From NCBI RefSeq assembly GCF_036173105.1, contig NZ_CP108053.1:62001-126000 (forward strand): 64,000 nucleotides of DNA. Reading direction: 5' to 3'. Under the pieces are notes generated by a model. It did no database searches. It worked only from the letters and a program-made list of their open reading frames with translations, and was not told the origin of the DNA. Shown in pieces: positions 1 to 8,673 of the stretch. The stretch is from Streptomyces sp. NBC_00287 (GTDB taxonomy: Bacteria > Actinomycetota > Actinomycetes > Streptomycetales > Streptomycetaceae). How positions within the stretch are numbered: position 1 is the stretch's first letter; each line of letters opens with the position of its first letter. Both the position numbers and the translations under genes were made by a program.

Positions 1-242
1 GTGCCAACGAGCAAGAGGGTGCAGGACGAAGACCACCCCACACCCTGCTTACCCGGCACAACCTCGCCCACTGGCGGGGTGAGACGGGAGATGCCGCCGG
101 AGCTGCCAACGCCCTCACCGATCTACTCCCGCACACGGTCCGGGTGCTGGGCGAACACCACCCCAACACCCTCACCACCCGGCACAGCCTGGACTACTGG
201 CGGAGGAAGGCGGGAAACGACGGTGCAGCAGTGCCCACGTAG
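1..242 (+). pseudogene. TPR-repeat protein, 3' end, frameshifted
   Basis: From about position 42 the third frame reads two tandem tetratricopeptide units with the usual Streptomyces signature (HTLLTRHNLAHWRGETG, then LGEHHPNTLTTRHSLDYWR) and stops at 240-242. The first about 13 codons of the matching repeat (RVQDEDHP) lie in frame 1, so one base appears to be missing near positions 39-42. Such repeats normally form the C-terminal arm of large NB-ARC/TPR proteins, whose N-terminal part would lie upstream of the window. The lesion could be a real decay event or a sequencing error. The motif is clear, but the parent protein type is an inference. Confidence 0.6.
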
Positions 243-622
243 AGGTTTCTGGAGCTGACTGCCCCGTGGAGATCAGTGCCGACCACGACCGCCTGACCCC
301 AACCACGGCCCCGACCACGCCTGATCAGAGCACGGATCGCCCTGCGCAGGCTGACGTCCGGCTGCGCAGCTGCGCGATGGCCGCCCACCGCCCCGCTGCG
401 CAGTACCTGCGCGCCCGCTCGCAGCGACCCGACCAAGGCCTCCCGCAACCCCGACCATGAGCCCGACCACAGCAGGTCACAGTGTGGCGCCGGATGGCCG
501 GGCGGGTGCGACGGAGAGGACGACCGGGGGCGCGGCCTGGGGTCTCGGCTCTGCTGTCGCGCTCAGCGCAGCGGGTCCGTCGGACGGGACGTGACGCGTG
601 CGTGCGTGCGTGCGACAGGCGC
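243..622. other. Gap without a supported gene
   Basis: Short open frames exist on both strands, but none has a convincing start, ribosome site or recognisable motif. The stretch separates the TPR remnant from the convergent nuclease gene. Confidence 0.5.
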
Positions 623-1336
623 CTACGGCAGTGAGGACGGCCGGCGGGGCGGAGGGAGTGCCGCGAGCAGTTCCCACAGCGGCCGCGAGCCTGCAGCCCA
701 GGAAGCGAGCAGCCGGCGGTCGACGAGGTGCAGGCGTTGCTGGTGGGCGAAGGTGCGGCCGGGCTGGGTGATCCTGCCGTTGGTCACCATGACCACGACG
801 TCCGCTTGGTGGACGGGGCGTCCTGTTCCGTTGAGCACCTGCAGGTCCGGGGTGCCCACAGGGGCGCCGCGTTCGCCGTGGCGGCGGTGCTTGCACTGAA
901 GGACCCAGCGCCGGCCCAGCGGGTCGGTTGCCTTCACGTCCGCCCCGAGATCTCCCTGGCCGCCGACCTGAACGGCATCCGTGCAGCCGTCCCGGCGCAT
1001 CAGGTCCCGCACCGCGTGTTCGAACTGCCGGTGGGACAACGCGTCCAGCTGGGCCAGCCCGTAGCGCAGGGCGCGAGCCCGGGCCCGTTCCCACTGCGCG
1101 CGTTGCGCCCGCTGCTGCCACCAGGCCATACCGCCCAGGACAGCGACGACGGCCGCGATCAGCAGCAGCCACCAGTGCGCGAGCAGCCAGTTGACCACCA
1201 TCACCACCACACTCACCGCCACGACGGCGACCACGGCCAGGACAACGAACTGCGCATCCTGCTGCTGGCGTCGGCGGCCGGGACGCCGGGCGGAGCGCCG
1301 CGCGGAGCGCCGCCTGGCCGGTGGGCGGCGGGTCAC
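623..1336 (-). CDS. Mrr-type restriction endonuclease with membrane anchor
   Basis: The 237-residue protein starts with a very basic head (residues 1-24), followed by two hydrophobic helices (about 28-49 and 51-70) and a Mrr_cat nuclease domain (about 95-230). The nuclease core is visible as GDLGAD (D133) followed by VLQCKH (Q147, K149), the D...QxK arrangement of the PD-(D/E)xK fold. Family members cleave foreign, often methylated, DNA. Membrane tethering is common for the short Streptomyces type. Its start overlaps the stop of the upstream gene by 4 bp, so the two are probably co-translated. The nuclease call is solid, but specificity cannot be read from sequence. Confidence 0.85.
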   Translation of the reverse strand: MTRRPPARRRSARRSARRPGRRRQQQDAQFVVLAVVAVVAVSVVVMVVNWLLAHWWLLLIAAVVAVLGGMAWWQQRAQRAQWERARARALRYGLAQLDALSHRQFEHAVRDLMRRDGCTDAVQVGGQGDLGADVKATDPLGRRWVLQCKHRRHGERGAPVGTPDLQVLNGTGRPVHQADVVVMVTNGRITQPGRTFAHQQRLHLVDRRLLASWAAGSRPLWELLAALPPPRRPSSLP

Positions 1337-1683
1337 CGCTCACCGCCCAGGGCGGATAAGTCGATCGGGTACGACACGCTCGGCCGGGGCGCCGGCCGCT
1401 GAAGCGCGGGCATGTCGAACTCGACCGGGTACGAGACCGTCGGGCGCGGCGTGGCAGTGCGCGGCGCGCTGTCGGTGGAGTGCTCGAAGCGGACCGGGTA
1501 GGTCACGGACAGCTCGGGCGAGGTGGTGTCGGCTCCGTTTCCCGTTGAGGAGTTGCCGATGCCGAGCACGGCCAGGCCGAAGACAGCGAAGATCGTCATT
1601 TCCCGGCGTGCGCCCGGCGCCCATCGGGAATGTCCGCGTACTGGTGTCCCGTCGGAGCGTTCGTACGGCTGGATGAATGGCAT
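1333..1683 (-). CDS. Small membrane protein with three YP repeats
   Basis: A 116-residue hypothetical protein. After a basic head it has one hydrophobic segment (about 30-43), then a Pro/Ser/Thr-rich tail. The tail holds three spaced copies of a short motif: SVTYPVRF (59-66), TVSYPVEF (82-89) and SVSYPIDL (102-109), about 20-23 residues apart. It overlaps the Mrr nuclease start by 4 bp, so the two are likely one operon and may act together at the membrane. I recognise no family. The repeats look like docking motifs, which is inference. Confidence 0.65.
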   Translation of the reverse strand: MPFIQPYERSDGTPVRGHSRWAPGARREMTIFAVFGLAVLGIGNSSTGNGADTTSPELSVTYPVRFEHSTDSAPRTATPRPTVSYPVEFDMPALQRPAPRPSVSYPIDLSALGGER

Positions 1684-1933
1684 GTGGTCCTCCCCGGACG
1701 GTCGTGGATGCCCTCACCCGCCATGCTGACGCCGGGCACTGACAACCGATCACCAACGGGCACGCAACTCCCCTGATACGGCAGCGAGTTCAAGTCACAC
1801 TCCCGGGATCCTTCCGGGCGACGGGACTCTGCCTGCGCCGGACCCCACGCCGCGTTCACCGGCCGCCGACGCCCCTGCCACCGGCCGCGGCGGCGGGCAG
1901 TTCACCAGGGAAACGGGGCCGGCAGCCACGCCC

Positions 1934-2434
1934 TCACCACGCGCGGCAAAACACCGCCCGGGTGACGACCGCCCCGCCCAGGCAGACGGTCACGGAACCG
2001 GCCATTTCCGGGTATCGCGATGACGCGGCACGAGAGACGGGGGCCGTACGACGCATGCAGGTCCGGGCGAAAGGCCCGCCGGTCACGCCCGAGGGGCGAT
2101 GATCTGCCGGCCAGTGGGCGTGAGCCACCCAGGCCACGGCGGGCAAGACGCGGCCAGCTTCTCTCCCGCCCTCGACCACTACCGGGCCAAGACAGGCGAA
2201 GACGACAGCCAAGACCACGACATGGGCGAGGACTCCCACTTCGACGACGCCCAGGAAATGCGCTGTCGACTCCCCCGCCTGACCGCCCTCCACGTCAAGG
2301 ATGCCCAGCAGCAAGCCCACGGCCACGGCATTCCCCTCCCGCGGCACGCCGCAGGGCCATGCGCCCGGCCGGCGCAACAGGCGCAGCACGTCGCGCAGGG
2401 GGATGCCCAAGGCTGCGGTCAGCCAACCGGCCAT
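1934..2434 (-). CDS. Hypothetical ORF, doubtful
   Basis: A 166-codon open frame with a hydrophobic stretch around residues 36-90 and an uncertain C-terminal half. No family is recognised, and the opposite strand is also open, so it could be non-coding. Its first 110 bases or so resemble a second locus near 44.2 kb (see the repeat entries), where the frame is not conserved. That argues against a real gene. Confidence 0.25.
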   Translation of the reverse strand: MAGWLTAALGIPLRDVLRLLRRPGAWPCGVPREGNAVAVGLLLGILDVEGGQAGESTAHFLGVVEVGVLAHVVVLAVVFACLGPVVVEGGREAGRVLPAVAWVAHAHWPADHRPSGVTGGPFARTCMRRTAPVSRAASSRYPEMAGSVTVCLGGAVVTRAVFCRAW

Positions 2435-2437
2435 GGG
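2327..2437. repeat. Diverged dispersed repeat, copy 1
   Basis: About 110 bp related to positions 44206-44296. Both share blocks such as CAGCCTTGGGCA, GACGTGCTGCGCCT and CGCCGGCCGGG in the same order (reading the minus strand). Origin unknown. Confidence 0.5.
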
Positions 2438-3030
2438 GGGTGATCGGCACGATCGTCGCGATCATTGCCTATGTCTTCCCGCGTGGCTGACGACACTGGT
2501 GGTAGTGCTGCGTCGTGCGAGTTCGGCCCGCACCGCTCGTTGTCCGGGGCAAGGGCCTGAACGCGCTGGGCGAGCGTGCGGTTGCCGGGACGTCGGAGCC
2601 GCTGGAGCGTTCGTCGACGCCGCCGCCGGAGATTCGGCGGGCTCGTCCAAGGGAAGACCTCCAGGATGTCGTCAGCCCGGTAGGCGCTGGCCCGGGAGGG
2701 ACTCGCCTCGCGCCAATCACGTGTAGGGGGCAGCGCGCCAAGCAGGACAGCATCGCCAACACCGTGGTGGAGACCGTCATGTCGGAAGACCACGACGCCG
2801 AACGCGCCCCTCTGCGCGGCCTCCCGGGCGCCGGTGGCGGTCTGCCGCATCACCTCCGCACAGAAGTCCTGGGTGCCGGGGTGACCCGCTCCGGAAACTC
2901 GGTCGGCTCGGCGGCAAGCCACGGCGTCAGCGTCAGCAGGGTGGCTGGTGTGCGGATGGTCGTTCAGGCGCAGGGGCGGGGTTCCGGCGGGAGGGCATCG
3001 ATGCCACGCCCCGGGTCGGTGGGGGGTTGG
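2438..3030. other. Gap without a supported gene
   Basis: Open frames on both strands (for example minus 2419-2922 and plus 2515-3078) are Arg/Pro-rich and typical of GC-rich non-coding DNA. No motif, ribosome site or coding bias convinced me. Confidence 0.4.
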
Positions 3031-4371
3031 TCACGTCCTCTGTGCGGCGGGGCTGAGGAGGCGCGCTCGCTCCCTTAGCGCTTGGGCGATCTTGTTCTTT
3101 GGGTGCTTGCGGACCGAGCGCCGGAGGGTGGCGAAGTGGTCGTCGCAGCGTGCTGAGCTGACGTGCGGATAGTCGTCGAGGAAGGTGTTCCACGTTACGC
3201 ATGCCGCTTCGAGGTGGCCGTACTCGAACTGTCGCTCGGCGAGGAGGGCGGTCGAGCGGGCCCTCGCCCTGCGTTCGGTCTGCGGCCGGCAACGGTTGGA
3301 GTCCTCCATAGCGGCGATCGAGCCGCCGAGGTCGCCGAGCTCATGCAGCACGTGACTGACGTGGTAGTGCAGGGCGGCCGGGTGGTATCCGCCGACGGTC
3401 CCAGACCTGGACGTGGCCTTTTCGAGGGCGGTTTCGGCCTCTCGCAGGTGTTGTATGGCGTCGTACCTGGCGCCGACGGCCGCCGAGGCGTGCGCCTGCT
3501 GGCCGAGGAGGAAGGCCCGCAGGTGGGGCCCGGCGGCCGGGGCTGCCGCTGCGGCGGCGTCGGCGTACTGGAGCGCTGCGCGTCCGTGGCCGAGGCCGAC
3601 GGCGTGCACGCTCATGCCGCGCAGCGCGGTGCAGTAGGTGAGGTGGTCCGAGCCTTCTCCGGCCAGCCGCAGGGCCTGCATGTAGTAGCGCTGGGCAAGG
3701 CCGTGCGCGTTGGCGTCCATGGCCATCCAGCCGGTGAGGTAGGCGAGATCCGCGGCGGCCGAGCACATGGCCTTGCGGGTCTCCTCGGAGGCGTCGCACT
3801 TGAGGTACTGGGCGACGGTGTTCCCGAGGAAGGCCGAGGCGAGCGGCCGGACGTGGCTTCCGCCGAACTCGTCGTCGAGGTCGGACAGGCGGGCGGACAT
3901 GGCGGTGACGGTGGCGACCTCGTTGGGGCCGATCCGTGTTCCGGGGGTGATCTGGGCTCGCCTGGCGCGGTCGACGACGTCTGGCCACCCGGGGACGGTG
4001 AGGGTGACCGAGTAGAGGCCGACGGCGCCGAGTACCGCCCGGCGGGAGGGGTCCATATCTGCGCTCCACAGGTCGATGAGGGCGGCGACGGTGTCGGCCT
4101 GGTCGGGCGTGGGGGCGTTGGGTCCGAATCCGGCGGCCGAGCTGGTGATGGTTCGGCCCAGCCGCCGGGATAAGCATTCGAGGATCGCCGCCTGTGCGGG
4201 GGGCCGGGGGACGGTGCCGCTCAACCAGTGCGACACCGCCGTTGCGTCGTACCGGAGGCCGAGGCGCATCTCGGTTCCCACGGCGTTGACATGGCGGGCA
4301 AACGTCGCGTTCGCCCAGCCGGTTTCACGGATGAGACATAAGAGAGCTGTGTTCCGTGCGCGGTCGGGCAT
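3031..4371 (-). CDS. HTH regulator with TPR-like C-terminal domain
   Basis: The 446-residue protein has an N-terminal DNA-binding region (about residues 5-75, with RNTALLCLIRETGWANATFA and a YDATAVSHWLSGTVPR recognition-helix-like segment) followed by a long helical, TPR-like region of Ala/Leu-rich repeats. This layout is the common Streptomyces cluster-linked regulator. It is divergent from the oxygenase/YcaO operon across a 158-bp gap, so it is the likely regulator of that cluster (inference from position). It has no SARP or LuxR domain. The effector is unknown. Confidence 0.75.
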   Translation of the reverse strand: MPDRARNTALLCLIRETGWANATFARHVNAVGTEMRLGLRYDATAVSHWLSGTVPRPPAQAAILECLSRRLGRTITSSAAGFGPNAPTPDQADTVAALIDLWSADMDPSRRAVLGAVGLYSVTLTVPGWPDVVDRARRAQITPGTRIGPNEVATVTAMSARLSDLDDEFGGSHVRPLASAFLGNTVAQYLKCDASEETRKAMCSAAADLAYLTGWMAMDANAHGLAQRYYMQALRLAGEGSDHLTYCTALRGMSVHAVGLGHGRAALQYADAAAAAAPAAGPHLRAFLLGQQAHASAAVGARYDAIQHLREAETALEKATSRSGTVGGYHPAALHYHVSHVLHELGDLGGSIAAMEDSNRCRPQTERRARARSTALLAERQFEYGHLEAACVTWNTFLDDYPHVSSARCDDHFATLRRSVRKHPKNKIAQALRERARLLSPAAQRT

Positions 4372-4529
4372 GGCGTCCCTTCCCCCGGAAATTCAAGGCT
4401 TTCAACCCTAGCCCTCGCACCGGGCCTAGATACCGCTCGCTACCAGCTGTTGACTCTCCGTGAGCCGCCCGGGGGTCGGGAACATGGCCCCGGGCGAAGG
4501 TCACAAACCGCTGAGACCCCGGAGGGACC
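4372..4529. promoter_or_regulatory. Divergent promoter region of the RiPP-type cluster
   Basis: This gap lies between the regulator and the first oxygenase gene. A TTGACT hexamer sits at 4450-4455, but I see no convincing -10 box at the right spacing. The ribosome site for the oxygenase is GGAGGG, five bases before its ATG. Confidence 0.4.
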
Positions 4530-5168
4530 ATGGACACCAGCGCGCTTGCGGAACGGCTCCCGGCCCGCACCGCGTGGGAGGAGACGGGCACGGTCGTGCT
4601 GCCCTATGTGCTGCCGCCGGAACGCTTCAAGGCCTTGGAGGAGGAAGCCCTCGGCCTGCTCGACCGGGTCACGCCGCACGTGCACGACCACACCGCCGCG
4701 CACCGTGACGGTTCGTTCGCAACGCCGGTTCACTGCGGGTTCATTGCGCCGGGCCCGGTGCTCGATCAGCTCGCGTACGACAAGCCGCTGTTGAGGGCGC
4801 TGCGGGAGGCAACCGGCATTCCGCGCCTGATCCCCCGCGGCGGGGCCGTCGTCCTCTACCGGCGGGGCGACTTTCAGGGGCTGCACACGGACTCGTCGAA
4901 GAGCACGGTCACGGTCGGAATCGCGCTGACGCCGGACCTTCCGCCGATGGGATGGGCGCCGCACCTGCGCCACCCGGACGGCCGCCGACTCGCGGACGTC
5001 GTCGCCGAGTTCGGCATCTTCCCGGAGGGGGAGCCGTTCACGACGCTGGATCACCCCTACAACGACGGCTCGGTCCGGGCATTCGCCGGGTACCACTTCG
5101 CGCACTGGCGGCCCCCGCTGCCGGTGGAGGCGGGGCTCCTGGTGACCATGTCGTTCATGGACCTGTGA
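4530..5168 (+). CDS. 2OG-Fe(II) oxygenase-like protein 1
   Basis: A 212-residue protein of the non-haem Fe(II)/2-oxoglutarate type. The HxD iron ligands are visible as LHTDSSK (H119, D121). A distal His in YHFAHWRPPL (H192, followed by R194, the usual 2OG-binding position) completes a facial triad. The HWR motif is shared with the next gene, which is a paralogue. The stop overlaps the next start (TGATG), so the two are translationally coupled. In this context it probably hydroxylates or otherwise oxidises a peptide encoded just downstream. Substrate and reaction are inferred only. Confidence 0.75.
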   Translation: MDTSALAERLPARTAWEETGTVVLPYVLPPERFKALEEEALGLLDRVTPHVHDHTAAHRDGSFATPVHCGFIAPGPVLDQLAYDKPLLRALREATGIPRLIPRGGAVVLYRRGDFQGLHTDSSKSTVTVGIALTPDLPPMGWAPHLRHPDGRRLADVVAEFGIFPEGEPFTTLDHPYNDGSVRAFAGYHFAHWRPPLPVEAGLLVTMSFMDL

Positions 5169-5794
5169 TGAGCAGCGGAACTCTGACGCTGCGGCAAACG
5201 TGGCTTGCCCAGGGCCGCGCGAACGTGCCGGCCGACGTGATCGAGGCGGGGCTGTGGGACGAGCTCGCCGAGGAGGCCGAGCGGCTGGAGCCGCTCGCGG
5301 TCGTCCGGCACAACCAGCGGCCGGGCCTTCTGGCGATGCGGGACGGGTCGATCACGTCCCCGCAGCGCTGCACGGTCCACCCGGGTTCCGGTGCCCTGCT
5401 GGCCCTCGCACAGTCCAAGGCGCTCGCGGAGGTGGCGGCCGAGGCGACCGGCGCGCAAAGCATGACCGCAATTCGCTTCGGCTTCAAGTACTACCAACCA
5501 AGCGACTACATGCACGTCCACCGTGACGACGGGAAATGCTCGATCACGTTCAGCGCCGCTCTGACGCCCGGACTTGGGGCCATGGGGTGGCTGCCGCGCC
5601 TGCGGTGGCTGACGACCGAGGAAGTTGTCGAGCGGCTCGGCGATACGCCGTACCCGGACGGTGAGGCGTTTCCCGTGCAGTACCGGGCCCTGACCGGGTT
5701 CGACGGGGCCCGGATTCCCCACTGGCGTGCCCCGCTCGACAGCCACTCGCGCGAGGTGCTGGTCACCGTCTGCTTCACCGATCTGTCGATGTAG
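5168..5794 (+). CDS. 2OG-Fe(II) oxygenase-like protein 2
   Basis: A 208-residue paralogue of the preceding gene. Its iron ligands read as VHRDDGK (H118, D120) and IPHWRAPL (H185, R187), and a GAMGWLPRLR segment parallels PMGWAPHLRH in protein 1. The start ATG overlaps the upstream TGA by one base. The stop lies 32 bp before the putative precursor peptide gene. Two tandem oxygenases of this type next to YcaO and TfuA suggest two oxidative tailoring steps on one peptide, or one hetero-complex. Neither is proven by sequence. Confidence 0.75.
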   Translation: MSSGTLTLRQTWLAQGRANVPADVIEAGLWDELAEEAERLEPLAVVRHNQRPGLLAMRDGSITSPQRCTVHPGSGALLALAQSKALAEVAAEATGAQSMTAIRFGFKYYQPSDYMHVHRDDGKCSITFSAALTPGLGAMGWLPRLRWLTTEEVVERLGDTPYPDGEAFPVQYRALTGFDGARIPHWRAPLDSHSREVLVTVCFTDLSM

Positions 5795-5826
5795 CAGCAT
5801 CCACCTTCGAGTTCCGAGGAGACACC

Positions 5827-5985
5827 ATGTCCGTGACCGTGACCCCCGTCGTGCCGGTGGACCCGGCCGACTTCATCGCCGAACTGCACGCGGACGGCAA
5901 CATGCCGCAGAACAGCGGCGGTGACCCGGCGGTTCCCGACAGCGCGTTCCCCGACACCCACACCTACACCGTGACGGCCGCCTGA
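5827..5985 (+). CDS. Putative RiPP precursor peptide, 52 aa
   Basis: A short gene with an excellent ribosome site: GAGGAG at 5816-5821, five bases before the ATG. The peptide begins MSVTVTPVVPVDPADF, has a leader-like acidic segment (IAELHADGNMPQNSGG), and ends PDSAFPDTHTYTVTAA. It has no Cys and no transmembrane segment. The C-terminal THTYTVTAA, with alternating Thr, is the most plausible core. The gene sits between two oxygenases and the YcaO/TfuA pair and is followed by a strong hairpin, the classic place for a precursor. No family is recognised, so the modification sites are unknown. Confidence 0.75.
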   Translation: MSVTVTPVVPVDPADFIAELHADGNMPQNSGGDPAVPDSAFPDTHTYTVTAA

Positions 5986-6015
5986 CTGGCGGGCCGGTAG
6001 TCAGTAGCTGACCGG

Positions 6016-6052
6016 CCGGCCGCCGGACGCCTCCCGCGCGTCCGGCGGCCGG
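6016..6052 (+). terminator. 15-bp perfect hairpin (attenuator) after the precursor gene
   Basis: Left arm CCGGCCGCCGGACGC (6016-6030), 7-base loop, right arm GCGTCCGGCGGCCGG (6038-6052). There is no T-run, as usual in Streptomyces. It lies between the precursor stop (5985) and the YcaO start (6080). It would let the peptide be transcribed in excess of the enzymes, or stabilise the upstream transcript. Confidence 0.75.
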
Positions 6053-6079
6053 GCCTCGTCGTCCCCCGAGAGGAGAGGC

Positions 6080-7282
6080 ATGCGAAAAGCGTTCTTCACC
6101 GGTACGCACCGCACCCGTCACCCCGGCGAAACGTGGACGGTGCTCCGGCCGCTGCTGACGGGCTACGGCATCACCCGCGTTGCCGACGTGACCGGCCTCG
6201 ATGGCCTCGGCATTCCGGTCACGATGGCCGTGCGGCCCTTGGCCCGCACGCTGAGCGTTGCGCAGGGCAAGGGGGCGACGCTGGACGCCGCCCGCGTGTC
6301 CGGCGCACTGGAGGCCGTCGAGGCGTGGCACGGCGAGCGGGCCGTGCCCCCAGTGGTCGAGCGGGCCCCGGCCGAGGCCCTGCGCCTGTCGTATCCGGTG
6401 ACCGCGCTGGACACCCACCCTGGCTCTCTGCTGACGTCCCGTACGGTGCTGGACTGGATCACCGCCCGCTCGGCGGTGGACGGCACTCCCGTGCTCGTGC
6501 CGGCCGCGTGTGTGCGGCTCGGCCGTCAGACGCAGGGCCGGTGGCGGCTGCATCTGCCCAGTGCCTCGACCAACGGCCTCGCCTCCGGCAACACCCTGGG
6601 GGAGGCGGTTGCGCATGCGCTGTACGAGGTGATCGAGCGCGACGCGGTCAGCGACCTGACCGGCCCCGCAGCCCCGGAGGGCTGCCCGGTGCGCATCGAG
6701 GCGGGCAGCGTGAGCGATCCGCACTGCGCGGCCCTGATCGAGCGTGTCCACCAGGCGGGCGCGTGGCTGGAGTTGTGGCATCTGCCGAGCCGCTTCGGGG
6801 TGCCGGTGATGAGCGCCTATCTGTGGCGCGAGGACCACGCCGCGTTTCTCGTCTCTGGGTCGGGGGCGCACCTTGACCCGCACGTGGCCCTGTCCCGGGC
6901 GATCACCGAGGCCGCACAGTCCCGGCTGACCGCGATTGCCGGAAGCCGCGAGGACGTCCACCCGGCCACCTACCGGGAGGCAGAACACCAGGGCCCCGCC
7001 GCCGCGGCCGACCCGGGCGCCGACTGGGGGCCGATCGCTTCCCGGTACGCCGCCGGGTTCGACACCCACGACCGCGAGGCCGCACACCTGGCCGCCCGTA
7101 TCGAGAGCGTGACCGGCGTTGCCCCGCTGGTCGTCGACCTGACGCACGGCCCGTACGAGACCGGGGTGTTCTCGGTGGTCAAGGTGGTCGCGCCGGGCCT
7201 CCGATACGACGCCCGGCACGTCATCCCCCGCCCTCGACCGGACCGCACGAGTGTCCCCGCCCGTCAGGAGGCTGCCGCGTGA
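6080..7282 (+). CDS. YcaO-domain peptide backbone-modifying enzyme
   Basis: A 400-residue YcaO protein. The ATP/Mg site is recognisable: SGALEAVEAWHGE (E78, E81), NGLASGNTLGEA (165-176, E175), and ALYEVIERD (E183, E186, D188), plus a downstream SRAITEAAQSR block. YcaO enzymes phosphorylate a peptide amide oxygen. With a TfuA partner they install thioamides (known for thioviridamide-like RiPPs and for methyl-coenzyme M reductase). A GGAG ribosome site precedes the ATG. The stop overlaps the TfuA start (GTGA). The absence of a cyclodehydratase C/E1 partner favours thioamidation over azoline formation. Confidence 0.9.
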   Translation: MRKAFFTGTHRTRHPGETWTVLRPLLTGYGITRVADVTGLDGLGIPVTMAVRPLARTLSVAQGKGATLDAARVSGALEAVEAWHGERAVPPVVERAPAEALRLSYPVTALDTHPGSLLTSRTVLDWITARSAVDGTPVLVPAACVRLGRQTQGRWRLHLPSASTNGLASGNTLGEAVAHALYEVIERDAVSDLTGPAAPEGCPVRIEAGSVSDPHCAALIERVHQAGAWLELWHLPSRFGVPVMSAYLWREDHAAFLVSGSGAHLDPHVALSRAITEAAQSRLTAIAGSREDVHPATYREAEHQGPAAAADPGADWGPIASRYAAGFDTHDREAAHLAARIESVTGVAPLVVDLTHGPYETGVFSVVKVVAPGLRYDARHVIPRPRPDRTSVPARQEAAA

Positions 7283-8673
7283 ACCCCCCTGCCGTGCATG
7301 TCTTCTGCGGTCCGACCCTCCCGGCCGGACGCGTCCGCGAGCTCCTGTCCGCCGCGGTATGTCATCCGCCGGTCGGGCACGGGGACCTGTTACGGCTCGA
7401 CACTGCGCCCGGGGATACGGTCGTGATCATTGACGGGGTGTGGCACCAGCGGGCCCCCGTGCGGCACAAAGAGATCCTGCTGTTGCTGGCCGAAGGGGTG
7501 CGGGTGGTCGGCGCGGCCAGCATGGGCGCGCTGCGGGCCGCCGAGCTCGCGCCGTACGGCATGACCGGCGTCGGGTGCGTCTTCGAAGACCTGGCGGACG
7601 GGGTGCTGGACGCCGACGACGAGGTTGCCGTTCTGCACACCCCCGAGGGACAGCCGGTGTCCGAGGCCCTGGTGAACATCCGGGCCGCGCTTATCCGTTG
7701 CGCCGCCACCGGTCAGATCAGCCAGGCCGACGCGGGCACGCTCGAGGGGCTCGCCCGCACGCTGCCCTACACCCGCCGCACATGGGCCGCGCTCGCCCGC
7801 CGGGCCCGCGAGGAGGGAGCGGGGGCCGCGTTCGCCGCGGTCGACGGATGGCGCCGCCGCAACCCCTACGACGTCAAGCGCCAGGACGCGGAGCGCGCCC
7901 TCGTCCTGGTGGCCGAGAGCCGAGCGCCAAAGTCCCCGGCCGGGGCGCGGCAGTGGGAGGCGGAACCGTGGCGGACGTCGTTCGTCAGGTACTGGACGGC
8001 GGCCCATCGCCCCGGCGGTGTGCCGTTCCTCGCGGTGCTCCAGCACCAGCAGCTCTACGACGCCCGCTTCCCGGCCCGGTGGCGCGCCCGGGTCCTGTCG
8101 GCTGTCGCCGCGGGGCAGGCCCCCGGGCCCGAGGGGGTCGAGGCCGCCGCACTGCGCGTGGCCGCGGCCGAGGGGGTCGAGGTGGCGTCCATGTCCCGCC
8201 AGCAGCTCGCCTATTGGCTCGTTCCGGCCGAGTTGCAGGCCCTGCCCCCGGGTGAGGCACTGCTGAGGATCATGGTCCGCTCGGCCCGGCTGGACGGCGC
8301 GTGGTCGGTGTGGCCGTCCGCCTGGGCTGAGGCCGGGGACCTGGTCGACGGCGCGTTGCCGACGGCCGAGGACGTCGCCGCGGCGTACGCCGTGAACGCG
8401 GCCGTCGAGGAGGCCGACCACCGGCACACCATCGCCCGCCTGTCCGCCGACCGCATCGGCCGGCACCTCGTCGAGCGGTGGAACCTCCCGGCATGCGCGG
8501 GGCGGCCGGTGCTGGATGCGGCGGCCCGCGACCGGGCCTTCCGCGATTTCGCCGGGGCCATCGAGGTGGCCCGCGCGTTCTACCTCGGCGCCCACGCGGA
8601 CACTCCGGCCGCATCCGCGGAGACCGGCTCGTGTGCGGACTGTCCTGCGGCCATGGCCAGGACGCGAACCTGA
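7279..8673 (+). CDS. TfuA-like protein, YcaO partner
   Basis: A 464-residue protein with the TfuA core near the N-terminus: HVFCGPTLPAGRV (7-19), then TVVIIDGVW and VVGAASMGALRAAELAPYGM (76-95), the most conserved family block. TfuA proteins help YcaO form thioamides, probably by delivering sulfur. The region after about residue 220 is longer than a minimal TfuA and has no motif I recognise. The GTG start overlaps the YcaO stop by 4 bp. The 3' end overlaps the convergent MFS gene by 94 bp, which is unusual. Confidence 0.88.
   Translation: MNPPAVHVFCGPTLPAGRVRELLSAAVCHPPVGHGDLLRLDTAPGDTVVIIDGVWHQRAPVRHKEILLLLAEGVRVVGAASMGALRAAELAPYGMTGVGCVFEDLADGVLDADDEVAVLHTPEGQPVSEALVNIRAALIRCAATGQISQADAGTLEGLARTLPYTRRTWAALARRAREEGAGAAFAAVDGWRRRNPYDVKRQDAERALVLVAESRAPKSPAGARQWEAEPWRTSFVRYWTAAHRPGGVPFLAVLQHQQLYDARFPARWRARVLSAVAAGQAPGPEGVEAAALRVAAAEGVEVASMSRQQLAYWLVPAELQALPPGEALLRIMVRSARLDGAWSVWPSAWAEAGDLVDGALPTAEDVAAAYAVNAAVEEADHRHTIARLSADRIGRHLVERWNLPACAGRPVLDAAARDRAFRDFAGAIEVARAFYLGAHADTPAASAETGSCADCPAAMARTRT

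Noticed and set aside
2419..3078. Open frames on both strands
   Set aside because: No motif, ribosome site or consistent codon bias; I left the region as a gap.
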